64,000 nt of DNA from Dastarcus helophoroides (lineage: Eukaryota > Arthropoda > Insecta > Coleoptera > Bothrideridae). The stretch lies in assembly GCA_028583605.1 (NCBI GenBank), contig CM053326.1, forward strand, positions 37,108,931-37,172,930, in the 5' to 3' direction. The translations under genes and the position numbers were made by a program. A model generated the notes under the pieces. That model did not search any database. It was not told the DNA's origin and was given only the letters and a program-made list of their open reading frames with translations. Numbering within the stretch: position 1 is the first letter of the stretch; every line of letters begins with the position of its first letter. Shown here in pieces: positions 1 to 27,413 of the stretch.

Positions 1-3000
1 ATACATCAAGGAGGATCAGGAAGTCAGTTTGGTGGCTTAAAACCGTTTGGACAAGAACTGATTTCATCAGGTCAAATCCCAAAACAAATTGGTACTATAC
101 CTAAGCAACCAAGTAGTATGGCAAATCAACCAAATGTTCCGAAACAACCGTTAAATCAAGCTGTTGCATCAAATCAATATTCACTAAACCAAGGACACAA
201 TTTTGGCCCAATTAATCAACCTTCATATTCTTCAAGTCAATCATTTGCCCAAAGTCGAGGACCAAGTTTCGGTCAAGGTTTAAAATCGACAGCTCAGACT
301 TCAACACCGCTAGTTGAGCCTTCATCAGCTCTAAATATGGCCACAAACTCCCAAAATCGACCCCCGAATTTATCAAGTCAGCCCTTGAGTACACCAAATC
401 AAGCAGCTAATTCTGCTTCAACTATGGGAAGAATTGATCAAGCTCCGTTGATGCAAACTCGACCACCTTCCGTTAGTCAACAGCCAAATGCAGCTTATCC
501 TGGAACGCTGCAGACAAATCAACAACCAGGGGGTTGGAGATTCCCATCTTCTCAGCCTTTGAAGCAGCCTCCAATTCAATCCACGACGCACACATCAACA
601 CAACAGCCAAATAAAACATTTACTCACTCCACAAATAACCGGTATAATCAGTCGCCAGTTCAGTTCCCCAATCAACCATTTGTGCACCCATCAACCCAAC
701 ACCAACCCAAAATTCCAATTCAACCGTATGGAGTGAATTCTTCAAATCAACAACACGGATTGAATTCATCAAATCAACCTACCAGTCCGAGCTTTCAAAA
801 TTTTAATTTGAATCCTGTTGTAAATACGTCGAATATGCCGGGATATGAACAGGTTCCACCCCACCTAAGTACCGCGGGTCCTGGTGCAACGCAAAATTCG
901 AGATTACCCCAACCGGGTTCCGCGGCCCCCCCAACTAGCGCGCCTAGTTCAGCTTCGATGGCTCAACTGCGACCAACTATGCACAGTCACAGATACCCAA
1001 ATGCTCCAACAACGCAACCGCCGACTTTACAGCCCACCCAACAGACTTCGGTTTACGATCAGGGTTACAGGCAACAGCCGGGAGTTGTCCAAGAAGGGTT
1101 CAACAAGCTGTGGGGACGGGAACACATTGACCTGCTGCAGACTCCTAATATTCTGCCGCCTACGAAGATTCAAGCGCCTTTGGTGCAGTTGGGTCAGGAA
1201 AGTTTAGACGAAATGAATTGTAGTGCTGACATCTTTAGATCCACCATTACGAAGATACCAGAAAGCAGTAGTTTGCTGCAGAAATCGAGATTGCCCTTGG
1301 GGATCTTGATCCATCCTTTCAAAGACTTGACGCATTTGTCCGTTATACAGTGCAACGTGATAGTGAGGTGTCGCGCTTGCAGAACTTACATTAATCCGTT
1401 CGTGTATTTTGTGGATTCGAAACGTTGGAAATGCAATTTGTGCTATCGAATGAACGAGTTACCGGACGAATTTCAGTACGATCCGGTTACTAAAACGTAC
1501 GGAGACCCGACGAGACGACCCGAAGTCAAATCGAGTACCATCGAGTACATCGCGCCCGCGGAATATATGTTGAGACCTCCGCAACCGGCGGTATACTTGT
1601 TTTTACTAGACGTTTCCCGATTGGCCGTTGAATCAGGTTATTTGCACACCGTGTGCAACATATTAAAAGAGGAATTAAAAAATCTTCCAGGCGATTCAAG
1701 GACCCAAATCGGATTTGTGGCGTTTAACTCAAATTTACATTTTTATTCACTAGCTGAAGGTTTAAATCAACCCCATGAAATGACGGTGTTAGACATCGAC
1801 GATGTATTCTTGCCTTGCCCCGATAATTTACTGGTTAATTTGAAAGATCGTGCGGAATTAGTAATTGAATTATTAAATCAGTTACCCTCCAGGTTTTGTA
1901 ATAGTTTCGATAATAATTCGGCTCTAGGAGCAGCTCTGCAGGCTGCTTATAAAATGATGACTGCTACGGGTGGTCGCGTGACAGTTTTCCAAGCTGCCTT
2001 GCCTAATATCGGACCTGGGGCCCTCCTGGTTCGGGAGGATCCCAATCAGAGGTCTTCAAATGAAATCGCCAATTTGAATCCGGCGAACGATTATTATAAA
2101 CGACTGGCATTGGAATGCAGCGGTCAGCAAATTGCCGTCGATTTGTTTATTTTAAATTCTCAATATGTCGATATTGCAACCATTTCGGGGATAAGTCGGT
2201 TCAGTGGTGGTTGTATCTATCATTTTCCTCTGTTTAAAATTTCCCGTCAACTTCAGTGCGATAGTTTGGAGAAAGCTTTCAGGCGATATCTGACGCGAAA
2301 AATCGGTTTTGAAGCCGTTATGCGCATTCGATGCACAAGAGGTCTTTCCATTCACACCTTCCACGGTAACTTTTTCGTTCGATCGACCGATCTATTATCT
2401 CTGCCAAATGTTAACCCGGATGCTGGTTATGGTATTCAAGTATCAATTGACGAAACTTTGTCGGACGTTCAACAAGTATGTTTCCAAGCTGCCTTATTGT
2501 ATACTAGCAGTAAAGGGGAGAGAAGGATCCGAGTTCATACTCTTTGCCTTCCAGTCGTTTCCTCTCTTCACGATGTTATCAATTCAGCCGATGAGCAGTG
2601 TATTGTGGGTCTGTTGGCCAAAATGGCCGTGGATCGCAGTATGCAATCCAACCTTTCGGATGCTCGCGAAGCTTTTATCAATGTTGCAATTGATATTCTC
2701 TCAAGCTACAAAATTTCCCTAAATATGGGCAGCGCATCATCTGGGCTTTTGGCCCCGCAGTGCCTCAAACTCCTCCCCTTGTACATTTGCGCCCTACTCA
2801 AACATACAGCTTTCCGCACTGGCACTTCCACTCGCTTGGACGATCGCGTAAAAGCCATGATTGATATGAAAACTAAGCCCTTGTACCAGCTAATGCAGGA
2901 TATCTACCCCGATTTATACCCCATTCATAATCTGGAGGAGCAACAAGTTATAGTGAGTAATGAAGACGATACGATTTACCTTCCTCCACATCTGCAACTT

Positions 3001-3360
3001 TCGGCGCGCTGCCTGGAGAAAAACGGCGCTTATTTGATGGACACGGGTGACCACATGATGATATATGTTTGCTCGGGGGTTGCACCCCAGTTTCTAAACG
3101 AAGGCCTCGGCGTTCCCAACTTCAACGCGATAACGGATCAGATGTACGATTTGCCCGTGTTGGATAATTTAACGAATCAAAGACTGCACCAATTCATAGG
3201 TTATCTGAACGACGATAAGCCGTTCAACGCCACTATTCAAATCATAAAAGACAATAGTCCTAATCGGGGAGTGTTCTTGGAGAGACTTTTAGAAGATAGA
3301 GTGGAAAATGCACTTTCCTATCATGAATTTTTGCAACACATTAAAACGCAAGTAAAGTAA
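1..3360 (+). CDS. Sec24AB: Sec24A/B-type COPII coat subunit, 5'-partial
   Basis: Sec24 is the cargo-selecting subunit of the inner COPII coat; with Sec23 it is recruited by Sar1 to ER exit sites. The frame is open from base 1 through the first in-window Met (base 118), so the true start lies to the left; 1119 codons are visible. About the first 370 are disordered and rich in Q, N, P and S. Then come the zinc-finger cysteines (CRAC near base 1370, CNLC near 1435), the trunk domain beginning with the YMLRPPQPAVYLFLLDVS stretch, the beta-sandwich/helical part (RKIGFEAVMRIRCT, LLYTSSKGERRIRVHTLCLP) and a C-terminal gelsolin-like domain ending at the usual family position. The text DVFLPCPDNLLVNL favours the A/B over the C/D paralogue group. 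No intron interrupts the visible part. Family is certain; the A/B assignment is by pattern. Confidence 0.95.
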   Translation: MHQGGSGSQFGGLKPFGQELISSGQIPKQIGTIPKQPSSMANQPNVPKQPLNQAVASNQYSLNQGHNFGPINQPSYSSSQSFAQSRGPSFGQGLKSTAQTSTPLVEPSSALNMATNSQNRPPNLSSQPLSTPNQAANSASTMGRIDQAPLMQTRPPSVSQQPNAAYPGTLQTNQQPGGWRFPSSQPLKQPPIQSTTHTSTQQPNKTFTHSTNNRYNQSPVQFPNQPFVHPSTQHQPKIPIQPYGVNSSNQQHGLNSSNQPTSPSFQNFNLNPVVNTSNMPGYEQVPPHLSTAGPGATQNSRLPQPGSAAPPTSAPSSASMAQLRPTMHSHRYPNAPTTQPPTLQPTQQTSVYDQGYRQQPGVVQEGFNKLWGREHIDLLQTPNILPPTKIQAPLVQLGQESLDEMNCSADIFRSTITKIPESSSLLQKSRLPLGILIHPFKDLTHLSVIQCNVIVRCRACRTYINPFVYFVDSKRWKCNLCYRMNELPDEFQYDPVTKTYGDPTRRPEVKSSTIEYIAPAEYMLRPPQPAVYLFLLDVSRLAVESGYLHTVCNILKEELKNLPGDSRTQIGFVAFNSNLHFYSLAEGLNQPHEMTVLDIDDVFLPCPDNLLVNLKDRAELVIELLNQLPSRFCNSFDNNSALGAALQAAYKMMTATGGRVTVFQAALPNIGPGALLVREDPNQRSSNEIANLNPANDYYKRLALECSGQQIAVDLFILNSQYVDIATISGISRFSGGCIYHFPLFKISRQLQCDSLEKAFRRYLTRKIGFEAVMRIRCTRGLSIHTFHGNFFVRSTDLLSLPNVNPDAGYGIQVSIDETLSDVQQVCFQAALLYTSSKGERRIRVHTLCLPVVSSLHDVINSADEQCIVGLLAKMAVDRSMQSNLSDAREAFINVAIDILSSYKISLNMGSASSGLLAPQCLKLLPLYICALLKHTAFRTGTSTRLDDRVKAMIDMKTKPLYQLMQDIYPDLYPIHNLEEQQVIVSNEDDTIYLPPHLQLSARCLEKNGAYLMDTGDHMMIYVCSGVAPQFLNEGLGVPNFNAITDQMYDLPVLDNLTNQRLHQFIGYLNDDKPFNATIQIIKDNSPNRGVFLERLLEDRVENALSYHEFLQHIKTQVK

Positions 3361-3495
3361 TTTTAGGTTTTAATTTTTCTATTATTTGTGCTATCTTACC
3401 GAAAATGCAAAACTATTGCTTTCATCTAAAGAGGTCTAATACTAGATCTAAAAAGGTCTAATTGTTTTAGAAAAAGAAATGTATTTATTATGTGT

Positions 3496-3501
3496 AATAA
3501 A
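3496..3501 (+). promoter_or_regulatory. Polyadenylation signal for Sec24
   Basis: AATAAA lies 136 bases past the Sec24 stop codon, followed by T-rich DNA. It is the first canonical signal downstream and the likely 3' end of the transcript. Confidence 0.5.
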
Positions 3502-4559
3502 TTTATTTTATCCCTTGTTTGGTTGTATTGTGGTTAATTAAAACAATATTATTTAGACTGTCGTATCTTTTAATACCTCAAATTAAACTAAGTGGCATAG
3601 GTCAAAATTCTGGTATACAATAATATTTTTTATCAATTTGATATTACATAAACATGTTTGCTTCATTTACAGTTCAATGTGTTAAAAAATAAATAAATAG
3701 AAAGGCCGGTAATTTCAAATACATTTGCAAAATGTATTTGTTATATTGATATTTTCTAATAGTTTTCCAAACCTTTGAAGGACATTTTGTAAAAATTATC
3801 AAAAAATTTTAGCGTAAGTGACAAAAATATGAATTTTGGGTCAATTTCATTTGAATTGTATGAAAAAAAGGTTCCCAAAATCAGTGTTATTATTATTGTG
3901 AAATAATATTTAAACAGTGATGACAAATTGAAACTGTTTTTACAGATCCATAATTTGCTGCAAATGCCAAACATTTGTTTTTTGTATTCTTTATTTTTTG
4001 AATCAATACGTGGGCCTTGTAACTTTCTATAAAAGTATTCCAATTTTATATGCAGCTTTCTCGTCTTTTCTTATTTCAGGAGCACTTTTATCATAAAAGC
4101 ACACAACTTTTAGCATACAAGTTTGAAACGAGAATTTAAATTGATAACGTTTACTAGTAAATCAGGGCCTTAGTCTGAATGAATATTGTGAGAGTGTGAA
4201 AGGAAAAGTAGACCATACATCAGATTTTTCTTTTCTCTGATGTTTTAAAAGAATAGTCTTAGTTTTGATTTACAAGAACAATATTTGTCTTCGTCTACAG
4301 AGATTAAAATTTGATAAAAAACAACACAATGGATAGCTATAGCTGTAGAGTTGAGTTAGTGGTACACTAATTATCTGTAAGCAGGTTAATTATAGGAAAT
4401 GTCAGACCCTCTACTAGGCATTTGAGCGCTCGCTCTATATTTACTTTCCCCATTACTCATAAGTTGTAAAACAGGGACTTGTATTGTTTCTTTAGTTTTT
4501 ATCAGTAACTACAAGCAAGTGAAAATTTCTACGAACGCGTAAAACTTACAGGAATTTAA

Positions 4560-5300
4560 GGATTTTTCATAAAAACTTCGACTAGTTTACCCGTGAAATT
4601 TTGTAGTTAAAGTCAAAATTTCAAGAAAATAGTCGCCAATTCAACGAAACGATTCGAAATTTTGTTAAAAAAATTTTGGATTTTTTAAGTTAATGGTGAA
4701 GTTTCTGGTTGGGGCCGTAATTTCAAAATAAAAGTCGACTATTTCAAGAAATAAAATTTAACGAAATCTCAATTTCAAAGTCAACATTTTCTGATAAAAG
4801 ATAAAAATGGATATTTCGAAGCTACCATTTCGAGGTTAAAACCGAGACGTCGAGGTGAAGTAGATATGAAAGTCGAAATTTCAGGAAAATAACTCTCTCA
4901 ACAAAATTTCCCTGGAGTATATGTAAATTTGAATTTTAACGACGAAGTCGAAATTCCAAGCAGTTCTTTCGAAATTAATTACAAATGTTCGAAATGTCAC
5001 AGTATTTTAGAAATGTCTAAAATCTTAATTTCGTGACTTGAGCAGACATTGCACGTTACAGTTAATATTTCGGGTTTTAGTTCGAAATGTAATTAAAATT
5101 CGAAATGAATCTCAATGTTGAGGAAATATCCAAATTTCTATAAAAATGTTTTGAAATTTAGAGACTTTTGAAATTTCAATTTTTTTCCCACGAAATTTCG
5201 ACTTTCAACTCTAAATTTTGAACCACGTTTTCAAGAAATTTCCAAGTTTGTTCGACTTTAATCTCTTAGAAAGTTGAAGTTTTTTAAAATCAAGCTTTAT
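4560..5300. repeat. Degenerate AAATTTCGAAATTT-core repeat block
   Basis: Irregular recurrence of GTCGAAATTTC, CGAAATTTTG and similar words about every 18-25 bases, with purine-rich spacers on the plus strand. Copies are too diverged for a consensus by eye. Confidence 0.6.
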
Positions 5301-6539
5301 TCAAATCCGTCCTACTCCTTAGTGTAACTGAGAGAATAAAAGTATTCAATATTATTACTCGATTTTCTGTTATGACTCATAGATGAAAAAATTAAAGTTT
5401 GTTTTGTGGGATTTTATTTAATATTTCTGAGGAATGGCTACGAAGTGGTAATTTTGGAAAATGTACATTTCAAAATAATGACTCAAAATTAATAAATTCC
5501 ATCGGATTGGTAATCATTTTGTAAAAAAATGCACCTAATTTTACCAAATCCCTCAAATATACGATGTTAATAAGCATTTGCCACAATTTTATGAAGTTTT
5601 ACATTCTGTAACACTTTTATTTTAAAATGGCACAATAGACAGAAATATAATAATTTTCATGAGTTAGCTAGCATTTTTCTAATAGTAAACGACAACTGAA
5701 ATTACTAAATCATATGGTTCTAATAAAAACTCGAAGATAAAATGTAGTTAAAAAATGGACAGTTTCCCATTATTGGCTTCGAAGAGTCTCTTAAAATAAA
5801 ATAACATTTATCGACTAGAAAATTTTCATTAAGAGTTGGAGCGGTTTGGCGATATTCACATATAATGCTTTTTTATATTTCACCGCCTCAAATATTTAAC
5901 TTGTTGAATTGATTTTTTGACTTATAAGATTATACGACCTCTAAATTCATGCACACAATACTTTGATATGTAAATGACGTAAACGTGCGAAAGATAAGGT
6001 TTAAAATTATTATTTATAAGAGATAAAGTTAATTCAAGTTCACATGGATGTTTAAATTCAAATTTGATATCTATTTAATGAAAATAACTATATGAAATTG
6101 ACAACGTCACTGTTAACATTTTCATTAAAATTTTGTCTTTTATTGTTGATCTACAGTTTTTCTTTTGAACGAAATCGTAACCTTTAAACAATTACTGTGA
6201 ATTATATTGATATTGTTGTGATAAAATAGCAATAATTTTGCATTGTTTAGTTTGCTGGATTTATTTTTCCATCAATTTTATGAATGCTGTGGTTTTTTTG
6301 AATAGACTAATTATATTCAAATATATTGTAAATTTTATTTAGACCATTTTTGTTTTCCATGGTTATTGTATTATTTGTCTTTAATGGCATATTTATATTA
6401 TCTGTTATTATAGTTATTTAATAAATAAGCTGTATATAAAAAATAGTTCATTTTTTAGTGTAATAAGGTGACCTTTATTTTTGAACATTTCAAAACAAGT
6501 TTGTGCTATTTTTTGGATAAATGAGATAATATTTTAGCA

Positions 6540-7440
6540 CCAAACTTTTTGAGAATAATTTCCAACCTAAATGTTCAATTTTTTCTCGAAACTTTTGATT
6601 TAAACTGAAACTTATCTTTTCCCTCGAAAATATCAAAATCAATCTCAGCAGAATACTCCTCAATTCAATTGATTGACATTGAGTTGTTGTAAAAATTGGA
6701 TTTCTTTTATAATTTTTGTCTTAAGATATATGAAAAATTGGAAGTTATTGAAAATTTAATATTAGAAGTTGTAGTTAGGTTTTTAATCTAAAAATTTCAC
6801 AATTTCCCTCGTAGTTAAAACATTCAATTTTTAATTATAATCGAAATTTGAAAATACAAGTTTAAATCAGGAATTTCCAAAAATGTCAGTGCCTAAAAAA
6901 TCGAAATTAAAAAAAGGTCAAAAATTACTAAAACCAAACTTCGGAGTAGTCGAAATTTTCAAAAAAAGTCGTAATGTTAATTTTCGAAAAAACTTACAAA
7001 AAAATTTAGTAAAGTGCAAAATTTCGTATCAAAATATTGATAAAAACGAGAAATAGAAAAAAGCAAAAATGTTAAAAAGAGTAGATATATTCTGAAATGT
7101 AAGAATATTTAAAAATCGAAATTTTGAGAAAAAAGTTCGAAATTTAAAGGAAGTCAATATTTTGTATAAGAATTTTGAACAAAAGATCGAAATTTTGATA
7201 AAAATGAGAAATAAAAAAAGGTGGAAATTTTGAAAAAAGCGGATATTCTAAAATGTCAAAATATTTTAAAATCGAAATTTTGAGAGAAAGTCGAAACTTG
7301 CAAGATAGACGAAATTTTGAAGGAGAAAACATTTCGCAAAAATACGTTATTTCCAAAAATGTCAACAACGTCTAAAAATTCTTCACTGGTGGACGTCTAA
7401 AAAATCTAAATTAAAAAAATGTCAAAAATTACAAAAATAA
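6540..7440. repeat. Degenerate AAATTTCGAAATTT-core repeat block, purine-rich on + strand
   Basis: Words such as AAAAAGTCGAAATTTT and TCGAAATTTTGA recur with G/A-rich spacers on the plus strand. It is the same family as blocks near 8.5, 21.3, 30, 36, 40, 42, 47.5, 52 and 54 kb. Confidence 0.65.
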
Positions 7441-7489
7441 ATTTTGAGACTCGAAATGTTATTTTTGAAGAAACTCAACTTCTTATAAA

Positions 7490-7640
7490 CATTTTTTTCG
7501 TGATTTTTTTAGTAGTTATTTTGCTATTCAAGGCAGAGACAAATCCAACAAAGCAAAAATTGTAAAAATCAGTCCAGCCGTTCTGGAGTTAGAAATAGTG
7601 TAACTAACACGACTTTGTTTTATATATAGTTATATACAGA
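7490..7640 (+). repeat. SINE/LINE-tail-like dispersed repeat
   Basis: The run containing GTCCAGCCGTTCTGGAGTT followed by GTGTAACTAACACGACTTTG and a TATATATAG end resembles the 3' part of short interspersed elements that I recall from many insect genomes. It sits just past the 3' end of the YIPF6 gene. Only one copy was noticed here, so family membership rests on recall. Confidence 0.4.
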
Positions 7641-7898
7641 TTAGTATAAATGGTTGCCCTAAAATTTACTTCAAAAACGACCCTCCTCAACATCTAAAAA
7701 CTAGATTAAAACATGTAATTGTTCTTCAGATGCTCCGTTTGACAATATTTTAAGTTTTCCATTTGACACTAATCTATCTTTAATAAATCTCTTTTTTTTT
7801 ATTTTAATATATTTTAAAAAATCTATTACATTATATGTACAACTTAATTATAAATGGAATAATTTATCTGATTTACAATACATTACATATATTACAAA

Positions 7899-10423
7899 CT
7901 AATTATTTGTATGGGAAATTACAAGCCATGAAATTATGAAATAGAAAAGGACTATTGGATATACTGCCAAAAGTTTTCTTCCGGGTTTTTGACTATCACC
8001 CAAAAATACCATAGAAGCTGGAATCAAATCAAAATATATTTTGATGGTCTGTCTATTTTTCTACATACCGTAAGTAGCCCAAACAAATCCTGTCATAGAT
8101 ACCGCAAATCTCAGGAAAAACAAACCAGGTGACTGATTTGCAATTAGTATTATTCTACATATTATTAATGCTAATGCAGTTGGAAGTAAGCAATACCCCA
8201 GAACGCAAACACTTTGGAAGAATGATCTGCAATCAATGCAATTATAATCTATAAAGAAAATAAAAGAAAGAGTTACATATTGCCTCCTAATAGCTTCGAA
8301 TTTAAAGTAACGACCATTGAACCTATCCAAACTATAACGAATACTTGTGCGAATTCTGGCCCACCATCGTTACTACTATCCGCGGTTTCCGAACCTTGCA
8401 ATATCCTGAAATTTCATAAAATTATTACCAAGTACATGTAAGGTTACAGTGGAAATTTCGAGGAAAAATTTGACTATAAAAAGATTTTGTTGAAAGTTTC
8501 AAGTCGAAATGTTAGAAGAAAGATACCATCTTGAAATCTACAGCAAGAAAAAAATGACCAAATGTCATGGAAAACTTTCAAAGTTTAAATTTTAGCAAAG
8601 GAATTTCAAAAGTATAGGTTTAAAAAATAACTCAATATAGTCAAAAGTCAAAATTTTTAGTACAAATATTAAGTTTTGTGAAAAAATATAAAAATTGCAC
8701 GTTTATACTCAGAACTTTGAGAAAAAAACTAAATTTGGACATAAACTGAAACTTCTAGCAAGTTTTTGAGCTCAAATACAAGAAGAAAAAAATAGAACTG
8801 TAAGAAAAATCAAAATCGAAATTAAGAAGTAAGAAAATAAAAATTGAGTGGAAATTGGGAATTTCGAGATAAAGGTCGAAATGTCAGAAGTCAACTGAAA
8901 AAAGTCGAAATTTTCCATTTAATCCAAATAAAGATTGCGGAAAAACGAAATTTCATGTTTAAGCTTTAAATATTGGGAAACAATTCCCAATTGCGTTCGA
9001 CCTTAAACCTGATATTTTTAATTTTTCTAGCAATTTTAAAGATTTAGATCAAATCAAAACAAAATTTTAAATTATTTCTCAAAGTTCTAAGTTCACAATT
9101 TCAATTTTCCTTTTTTCTAATTCTCTCAAAAGTTGAAACGCTTTACCGTGTTTACTTCTTTCCCAAAATCTCGACTTTACATTAAAAGCTTTCAACTCTT
9201 TTGACTCAAAATTTTCATATAGTTCTGACTGTTCAAATTTATCAAAATTTCAATTAAAATCGAATTTGAAATCGAAATTTCAATATAGACTTCTTAATTC
9301 GAGTTTTAATCTCAAAGTTGATCTCTGATTTCAACATCTCAAAGCTGCATTCAAGATTTGGATAATGGAGATAAAAATATTGGTTTAACAAGTTCACCAG
9401 TTATTGGTAAAGTAGACTCTCGCTAAAGTTGCGCTCATTGTTCTGGATCAACCGTTAAAGTTGCTACTCCCCATTGTCCCTATCATTGTCGAAACATATA
9501 TACGCTTTATTACTCCTTGCGCGGTTGAGTGGGTTATTCAAAAGTGGCGCTAAACTGGGAAGTCCAATTCTTTGTTCGAAAATTAGAGTGGGGGAATATC
9601 CGCGCAACTTCAAGGATCATATCTTGACAACTTTAACGAGCGGACGCAACTTTGCGGGAGTCGACTGTAAGTAGATTTGTGATTATCGAGTATCAAGGTG
9701 AATGTGTAAAAAATTTTAATCTTTTCGTCAAGAGACAAAATTTCAAGAGTGAAAGTTTCTAAAATAATTGTTTGTGAATGTCAAGTTCTATCTCAAAACA
9801 GTCCAACTTTAATAGATTTTAATCTAAATTTCGAAAGTAAAAATGGTTTTATTTAAATTTTGAAATTTATAGAAATAAAAAATTACAATAAAAATTAATA
9901 GCAGTTGGATCTTTAAATTTGACAAAAAAATTGAAATTTCGAATTTAATTTCCACATTGTCACTGTTCAATTCGTTTATACTTATTCTGTAGCTACATGA
10001 ACTTCAACATTAAATGCTCTGAAAATCAGGTTACACAAAATCATCAACATACATTGCCATAAATGTGCACAGCATTAGTGGGCCCCATAAATCCCAATCC
10101 TTCAGCAAAGCTTTTTTGTCTTTTGGAAATAAAACGTGGGCGAATTTGATCCCAACAGCTTTCAAGTCTCTTAACTAGAAAAAAAATATATAATTTTATC
10201 ATCACAGCACTACACACACAGTAAAGGTGCTATTACAATAGTATCTCTTATTGGTTCGTCAAGTGTGTTAAATCCAGGATCACCAATGGAGGCGCTTTTG
10301 GTGGCTCCAATATTCATTTCTCCTTCGACATGACTGGGAACATCCTCAAACATCTATAAAGCGTAGAGTGGAAAAATGTATATAATATGGTGAGACATTT
10401 ACCTCTAATTTTGTGTTATCCAT
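7899..10423 (-). CDS. YIPF6: YIPF6-like Yip1-domain Golgi membrane protein, complete, six exons
   Basis: YIPF6 proteins are five-span Golgi membrane proteins of the Yip1/YIPF group, linked to Rab-dependent ER-Golgi traffic. I reconstructed six coding exons on the minus strand: 10423-10403, 10353-10237, 10174-10053, 8405-8277, 8226-8069 and 8017-7899. All junctions have GT/AG sites and agreeing phases; the sum is 666 nt, or 221 residues plus stop, close to the family length of about 236. The cytosolic N-terminus carries DPGFNTLDEPIRDTI, then KDWDLWGPLMLC, TLNSKLLGGN and SFFQSVCVLGYCLLPTALAL, and it ends in a last membrane segment (VLFYFIISWLVISHTNN). Exon 1 codes for only seven residues. Intron 3 (about 1.6 kb) holds repeat DNA and a miniature transposon. 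The gene is divergent from ZNF330. Confidence 0.92.
8440..9350. repeat. Degenerate AAATTTCGAAATTT-core repeat in YIPF6 intron 3
   Basis: The plus strand is purine-rich up to about 8990 (AAAGTCGAAATTTTCC, GGTCGAAATGTC), then turns pyrimidine-rich (TTCGACCTTAAACC, TTTTTCTAGC), so polarity switches inside one intron. Confidence 0.55.
9410..9667. mobile_element. Pogo/Tc1-like miniature inverted-repeat element
   Basis: A 258-bp segment in YIPF6 intron 3 begins AAGTAGACTCTCGCTAAAGT, and its other end reads, in reverse complement, CAGTCGACTCCCGCAAAGTT. The arms continue to share GTTGCG and CGTTAAAGTTG for about 50 bases. TA dinucleotides flank both ends (9408-9409 and 9668-9669), matching the TA target duplication of pogo/Tc1/mariner-type transposons. 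No transposase frame is present. Confidence 0.6.
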
Positions 10424-12966
<2,543 letters not shown>

Positions 12967-12992
12967 TGAAATTAAATGTAGATTTTATTATG

Positions 12993-12998
12993 AATAAA
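12993..12998 (+). promoter_or_regulatory. Polyadenylation signal for ZNF330
   Basis: AATAAA 27 bases past the ZNF330 stop. A second overlapping A-rich signal spans the stop codon itself. Confidence 0.5.
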
Positions 12999-13690
12999 AT
13001 TAGAAGAATTTGCAAGTTATTTTTTAGAGCCAAAAAAAAATCATGTAGACATTAAGTTGCAGGCGACCTGTGTTATTTACAGATACATCTTTAATATTTA
13101 TTAAAAATTCTATCATTTTTGGTGAAAGCCAGTGTTCTAGTGTCTATTACTGGAATGAGAATTTATTTCGCCACTTCCCTATTGACACTTGTCAATTCTA
13201 TATTCATTTATCAGTTTAATTGATAAATTAACAGTTTTAATCAATATAAACGGCTATCTTTTCAAAAAACTGTCAACAGTACTATCAAAAATATTAATTT
13301 GCTCTGCTCACTCGAATTTGGATATCGAAACTTGTCACATTGACAGCCATTAGAGCGTACTTTTAACTTCCCTTTAGGTCCCCTTAGAGGTCGAATTTTA
13401 AAAAATTCTTTCTTAGTATGCGCCTATATTACAAAAAGTACCTCTGTGCACAATTTCGAACTCCTAGAGTTAGTAGTTTGGGCTGTCCGTTGATATATAT
13501 GTATATCAGTCAGTTTCTATTTTTATATATAAAGATTAAAGTCATTATACAATCAAGCTTTGTCAGTGAGATTTGCTGGAACCCTTTATTCATTTATAGC
13601 TGCAGTATATTTATCTCTCATTCCAACATGTAATTCGATATTTCATCTCTTAGCAAAGGTTTATTAAAAATGAAGCCATATTGAACAAAA
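12999..13690. other. Convergent intergenic region
   Basis: Between the 3' ends of ZNF330 and neurobeachin. AT-rich unique-looking DNA; no gene, hairpin or repeat family member was recognised. Confidence 0.5.
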
Positions 13691-13694
13691 CACA

Positions 13695-14678
13695 TTTATT
13701 TAATATTAATATATTATAGTGTATACAAATGATGAAATTATTGCTAACATTAAACATACACCACTTTATTACAATTAAGTACATTTTTATCTTGTAAATA
13801 ACAAAATAATACGCAATTATTTAATACACATGAATCATATATTAGCGCATTTAATAAAAAACAACCTCACTTATGTACAACTTTTTAGTTTGATTTATCT
13901 GGACAGATTTGCAATATATAATACATGCTGGAGGGAATGGATTTTAGGATCACCATATATTTAAAAAGCGCATTCTGTCGATTCGTAATTAGTTATTTTG
14001 TTGATTTTGAACCAACATTTAAGCCAATTAAAATCAAACGTAATGCGCCATTTGCAGACTTAACAAATTGCTGGGCAATGGTTGTGCAAGCCAAAAGCAA
14101 GGAAGTGCTTTAACTTACATTTCAAAGTAACCAGCAATATCCAAGATTAATTTACAAGATTTTTAAAATTTAACCTTGTATCAAGTTCAAATGCATACTA
14201 GTAAAAAAGTTATTTTTAAGTTGGTGCAACCTCAATAGACTAGTTACTCGCTGGATAGCTAAATATTAAAAACCTTGATTTTTGCGAAGTCTTCAAACAT
14301 CAATTTTTAAACAATGTGGCACAAATACTCTCGATACAAAATCTACGAGTAAAAACTTTAAAACTCTGAATATTTGAAGATTCCGCCGCCTTTTAAATTC
14401 ACAAGCTCAAAGTCAATAAAACGTTCCTAAAAAATTAAGTACATTGTGCTACTAACAGTATCTACACTTGGAACTTTAAACATAATAAAATTAAGAAACT
14501 TTAAAACCTAATAATATGAAGTTGACCTACGATTTCATCTTAAAGTTCTATCTATTACCTAATGTTAAAATGTGACTATATATAAGAAATTATATTGCAC
14601 AAATGATAAAACTTAATAATTAAAGTAAATTATTTAAGTACTAAGGTTCACTTCAAAATCCAATCAAATGACTTAAGT
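13695..14678 (-). other. Probable neurobeachin 3' UTR
   Basis: The DNA past the neurobeachin stop has no coding potential. The minus-strand AATAAA at 13695-13700 would give a 3' UTR of about 980 bases; several other A/T-rich signals are possible. Confidence 0.4.

Positions 14679-27413
<12,735 letters not shown>

Larger units (their letters stand above)
3502..7488. other. Intergenic region between Sec24 and YIPF6
   Basis: No supported gene. Short open frames, such as the 95-codon one on the minus strand at 3756-4043, have AT-driven composition and no recognisable domain. Much of 4560-5300 and 6540-7440 is the degenerate AAATTTCGAAATTT-type repeat; the rest is AT-rich DNA without visible structure. 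Confidence 0.6.

Noticed and set aside
884..1207. 107-codon frame overlapping Sec24 in another phase
   Set aside because: Shadow of the real Sec24 frame with low-complexity arginine-rich text.
3756..4043. 95-codon minus-strand frame in the Sec24-YIPF6 interval
   Set aside because: AT-driven amino-acid mix (F, I, L, K, N, Y), no domain, no neighbouring exons; compatible with chance in AT-rich DNA.
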